Assembly: GCA_007125875.1 (NCBI GenBank)
Contig: SLCI01000194.1
Location: 1 to 8,850, forward strand
Reading direction: 5' to 3'
Length of the DNA: 8,850 nt
Origin: Kiritimatiellia bacterium
Lineage (GTDB): Bacteria > Verrucomicrobiota > Kiritimatiellia > SLAD01
Under the pieces are notes generated by a model that saw nothing but the letters and a program-made list of their open reading frames with translations, made no database searches and was not told the DNA's origin. This document shows positions 6,707 through 8,850 of this stretch, in pieces. A program made the position numbers and the translations under genes. Numbering within the stretch: the stretch's first letter is position 1; every line of letters begins with the position of its first letter.

Positions 6707-6770
6707 GCTCTGTCCCTTGAATCCGCGATTCAGCTCTGTCCCTATAATGATGCTCTGTCCCTATAATGAT
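6707..6770. repeat. Triple GCTCTGTCCCT repeat with a tandem 19-base duplication
   Basis: The 11-base unit GCTCTGTCCCT occurs at 6707, 6733 and 6752. Copies one and two are separated by the perfect inverted repeat TGAATC-CGC-GATTCA (6718-6732). Copies two and three are each followed by ATAATGAT, giving an exact 19-base tandem repeat (6733-6751 and 6752-6770). The GGGACAGA-type core (minus strand) resembles motifs I recall beside REP-associated tyrosine transposases. No transposase is present, so the origin is inference. Confidence 0.75.
6743..6767 (+). promoter_or_regulatory. Duplicated TATAAT boxes upstream of the peptide-binding gene
   Basis: Each 19-base repeat unit carries a perfect -10 hexamer TATAAT, at 6743-6748 and 6762-6767. 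No good -35 box lies 16-18 bases upstream; TTGAAT at 6717-6722 is 20 bases from the first box. Starts near 6755 or 6774 would give leaders of about 75 or 55 bases to the ATG at 6830. Confidence 0.35.
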
Positions 6771-6829
6771 GCTGGCCTGAATTGCTGTGAGACTTGTCGC
6801 TGGAGAGTTTTTCTGGTTTGCTGGCGAGC

Positions 6830-8674
6830 ATGAAGCGGAGCTCGATTCATTCGATCATGCTGTTAGGTCTCATCTTGGGTATCAACGCTGGATGCGGGCG
6901 GGGCGTGTTGGATGCCGGATTCGATGATGAAATGGTGATGTTCGGCGAGACATCGCGCATCCGTACGCTTGATCCGGTTCGGGCAGGCGATGTGGCTTCC
7001 TCGATGGCGATTGGCCGAATCTACGAAACGCTGTTGGAATATCATTATCTTGACCGGCCTTATCGTGTGATTCCGGCGTTGGCAGAAGACTTGCCGGAGA
7101 TCTCAGAGGATGGCCTCGTCTACACCTTCCGAATCCGGCCCGGAATCTATTTTCAGGACGATCCATGCTTCGTGGAGACCGGTGGACGCGGACGCGAATT
7201 GACGGCGGAAGACTTTGTCTATGGCATCAAGCGCGTGGCAGATGCCAAAAATGCGTCGACCGGCTTCTGGGCGTTTAATGACCGGATTGTGGGGTTGAAT
7301 GAATTTCGCGCCGCCAGCACCAGTGATGAGCCCACCGATTACGATCTGGAAGTAGAGGGCTTGCGCGCGCTCGATCGCTATACGCTGCAGCTGACATTGA
7401 AGCGGCCTTATCCCCAAATGCTTTGGATTTTGACGATGCACTACGCTGCGGCCGTCGCGCGCGAGGCGGTCGAGTATTACGGTGAGGATATCCGGCGCAA
7501 CCCGGTCGGTACGGGTCCCTATGTATTAAAGGACTGGCGCCCGAACTATCGGATTGAATTTGTGCGAAATCCGAAATGGCAGGAGACCGGTCGGGTGGAG
7601 CGATATCCGGAAACAGGTGCCCCGGGTGATCTGGAGGCAGGCTTGCTGGCGGATGCCGGACAGCCGATCCCCTTCATTGATCGCGTGATCCAATATGTCG
7701 TCGGCGATCCGTCCACGCAGTGGCTGATGTTCCTGCGCGGTCAATTTGAGCTATCCGGCATTTCGCGCGATAATTGGGATGCGGTGTTGACGGAAGATCG
7801 CGGTCTATCGGAAGAGTTGAAGGAGCGCGGCATTCGCATGTCGACTTCACCCACGCTAACCATCTTCTATTATGGCTTCAACATGACCGATCCCGTGGTC
7901 GGCCAGTCGGATGATCCGGAAGTCGATCGGCGTAATCGCGCGCTGCGGCAGGCACTGACTTCTGCCCTGAATACCGAGTTGTGGGAACGGTTTTATCATC
8001 ATCGTATGACGCGACCTACGAGCCCGATTCCAAGGGGCATCGTCGGATATGTCCCGCGTGAGATGCGGTTTCCGTTTGATCTTGAGAAGGCGCGGCAACT
8101 GCTGGCGGAGGCTGGATACCCCGACGGACGCGATCCGGCCACAGGACGGCGGCTGCAGATTGAATTGGAGCTGGGCTCTGCTGACAATCCGGAGGTGCGT
8201 CAAGCAACCGAACTGTTCGCGGACTTCATGAACGAAATCGGCGTAGTGATTGTGCCCAGCTATAACAACTGGCCGACGTTTCTTGGAAAAATACAGCGCG
8301 GCCAGGCCCAAATGTTCGGTCTGGGCTGGGTGGCAGATTATCCCGATGCCGAAAACTTTCTGCAGCTTTTCTATGGTCCCAATGTTTCGCCTGGGCCCAA
8401 TCATGCTCGGTATAGAAATGCCGACTTCGATGAGCTCTATGAGATCGCGCGTGTCATGCACGATTCGCCCGAACGCACGGATCTCTATCAGCAGATGGCC
8501 GATATCGTGGTGGAGGATGCCCCTTGGATTTTTCACGGACAACCGGTTGCCTATGGGCTCTACCATAGCTGGTTACATAATTACAAGCGGCACGACTTTC
8601 CATACACGATGGGGAAATACTATCGCATCGACACGGAAGCGCGCCGCGCGTGGCAGCAAAAATATGGTCGGTGA
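6830..8674 (+). CDS. Peptide ABC transporter substrate-binding lipoprotein, OppA family (SBP_bac_5)
   Basis: The 614-residue product is an extracytoplasmic solute-binding protein of the OppA/DppA class, which delivers oligopeptides to an ABC permease. Family features are the opening I-R-T-L-D-P-V, the IYETLLEY segment, the PALAEDLPEISEDGLVYTFRIRPG block, LTAEDFVYGIKR, the NPVGTGPYVLKDW segment and a C-terminal GLGWVADYPDAENFL stretch. The N terminus is basic, then hydrophobic, ending in NAGC (Cys22), a likely lipobox although Asn at -3 is unusual. The ATG at 6830 is chosen because it gives a normal lipoprotein signal. An in-frame TTG at 6818, ten bases after GGAGAG, and a TTG at 6794 are alternatives; the ATG itself has only a weak ribosome-binding site. 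No permease or ATPase gene follows; a tRNA does, so it appears to be an orphan binding protein that shares a transporter encoded elsewhere. Confidence 0.9.
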   Translation: MKRSSIHSIMLLGLILGINAGCGRGVLDAGFDDEMVMFGETSRIRTLDPVRAGDVASSMAIGRIYETLLEYHYLDRPYRVIPALAEDLPEISEDGLVYTFRIRPGIYFQDDPCFVETGGRGRELTAEDFVYGIKRVADAKNASTGFWAFNDRIVGLNEFRAASTSDEPTDYDLEVEGLRALDRYTLQLTLKRPYPQMLWILTMHYAAAVAREAVEYYGEDIRRNPVGTGPYVLKDWRPNYRIEFVRNPKWQETGRVERYPETGAPGDLEAGLLADAGQPIPFIDRVIQYVVGDPSTQWLMFLRGQFELSGISRDNWDAVLTEDRGLSEELKERGIRMSTSPTLTIFYYGFNMTDPVVGQSDDPEVDRRNRALRQALTSALNTELWERFYHHRMTRPTSPIPRGIVGYVPREMRFPFDLEKARQLLAEAGYPDGRDPATGRRLQIELELGSADNPEVRQATELFADFMNEIGVVIVPSYNNWPTFLGKIQRGQAQMFGLGWVADYPDAENFLQLFYGPNVSPGPNHARYRNADFDELYEIARVMHDSPERTDLYQQMADIVVEDAPWIFHGQPVAYGLYHSWLHNYKRHDFPYTMGKYYRIDTEARRAWQQKYGR

Positions 8675-8691
8675 ATCGCGCATCGCTGTTC

Positions 8692-8720
8692 TTGACGGCC
8701 TGACAGGCCTCTCGTAGGCT
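8692..8720 (+). promoter_or_regulatory. Likely promoter of the tRNA-Ser gene
   Basis: TTGACG (8692-8697, five of six) and TAGGCT (8715-8720, keeping the key T-A and final T) are 17 bases apart. A GC-containing discriminator (GCAC) follows, as is common in stable-RNA promoters. Transcription would start near 8727, about 33 bases before the mature tRNA. The GGCC-TGACA-GGCC inverted repeat at 8697-8709 lies in the spacer and has no T-run. Confidence 0.5.
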
Positions 8721-8759
8721 GCACTCCATCACTTTGCTTGCGCAAATCTCGCACATCGA

Positions 8760-8847
8760 GGAGGGATGGCTGAGTGGTTTAAAGCACCGGTCTTGAAAAC
8801 CGGCGAGCCGAAAGGTTCCGTGGGTTCGAATCCCACTCCCTCCGCCA
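8760..8847 (+). tRNA. tRNA-Ser (anticodon UGA)
   Basis: The 88-base gene folds as a class II tRNA. The acceptor stem pairs GGAGGGA (8760-8766) with TCCCTCC (8837-8843), followed by discriminator G and an encoded CCA (8845-8847). The anticodon stem CCGGT/ACCGG encloses the loop CTTGAAA, giving anticodon TGA, which reads UCA-type serine codons. A long variable arm follows, and the T-arm GTGGG-TTCGAAT-CCCAC is complete. Confidence 0.97.
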
Positions 8848-8850
8848 TGC

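Larger units (their letters stand above)
6379..6829. other. Divergent intergenic region between amtB and the peptide-binding gene
   Basis: About 450 bases without a convincing gene. From left to right it holds the amtB ribosome-binding site, the sigma-54 promoter (6450-6465), a GC-rich patch with GGCCGG/CCGGCC and GAATGG/CCATTC pairs (about 6470-6520), a strongly AT-rich stretch (about 6520-6625) and a G-rich patch followed by the GCTCTGTCCCT repeats (6707-6770). A 68-residue open frame starting at 6627 lacks a protein-like pattern and was not accepted. Confidence 0.6.

Noticed and set aside
6627..6833. Plus-strand open frame of 68 residues starting with GTG
   Set aside because: Its sequence runs through the GCTCTGTCCCT repeats, is rich in Cys and Trp without a domain pattern, and has no ribosome-binding site.
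7856..8566. 236-residue minus-strand open frame within the peptide-binding gene
   Set aside because: It is antisense to a clear OppA-family coding region and shows no recognisable motifs or start signal.
8697..8709. GGCC-TGACA-GGCC inverted repeat as a terminator of the peptide-binding gene
   Set aside because: The stem is only four base pairs without a T-run, and it lies inside the likely tRNA promoter.

Overview
This window comes from a Gram-negative bacterium with moderate GC content. A short inverted repeat at 3507-3526 (TCCGCC/GGCGGA around GTAGCCTT) resembles dispersed repeats I associate with the Verrucomicrobia/Kiritimatiellota side of the PVC group. The style of the AmtB, PII and peptide-binding proteins fits that, but the assignment is a recollection-based guess. 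The outer-membrane barrel and the lipoprotein-type binding protein support a two-membrane envelope.

Layout. Positions 1-3071 (+) hold most of a hybrid sensor histidine kinase (GAF-GAF-GAF-PAS-HisKA-HATPase-REC) whose start lies left of the window. A 113-residue membrane protein of unknown function follows at 3117-3458 (+). A roughly 200-base spacer with two hairpins leads to a strong, probably bidirectional terminator at 3659-3690. Next comes a minus-strand nitrogen cluster, read from right to left: amtB (6378-5053), a PII protein of GlnK type (5018-4674) and a TorF/Gcw_chp-type outer-membrane barrel (4480-3710). The divergent region 6379-6829 contains a very good sigma-54 promoter for amtB, AT-rich DNA with palindromes, and a triple GCTCTGTCCCT repeat with two perfect TATAAT boxes. 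An OppA-type peptide-binding lipoprotein lies at 6830-8674 (+). A tRNA-Ser(UGA) with its own likely promoter closes the window.

How the genes work together. AmtB moves ammonium across the inner membrane, and the PII protein gates it according to energy and 2-oxoglutarate status. The beta-barrel protein is a plausible outer-membrane route for the same or a related nitrogen solute. The sigma-54 element implies induction under nitrogen limitation. The PII protein has isoleucine in place of the uridylylated tyrosine 51, so control is probably by ligand binding alone. The kinase and the peptide-binding protein have no demonstrated link to this cluster.

I see no clear new defence system, mobile element, CRISPR array or other wholly undescribed system. 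The points most worth checking are the PII variant, the sigma-54 promoter, the three-gene nitrogen cluster and the small repeats.
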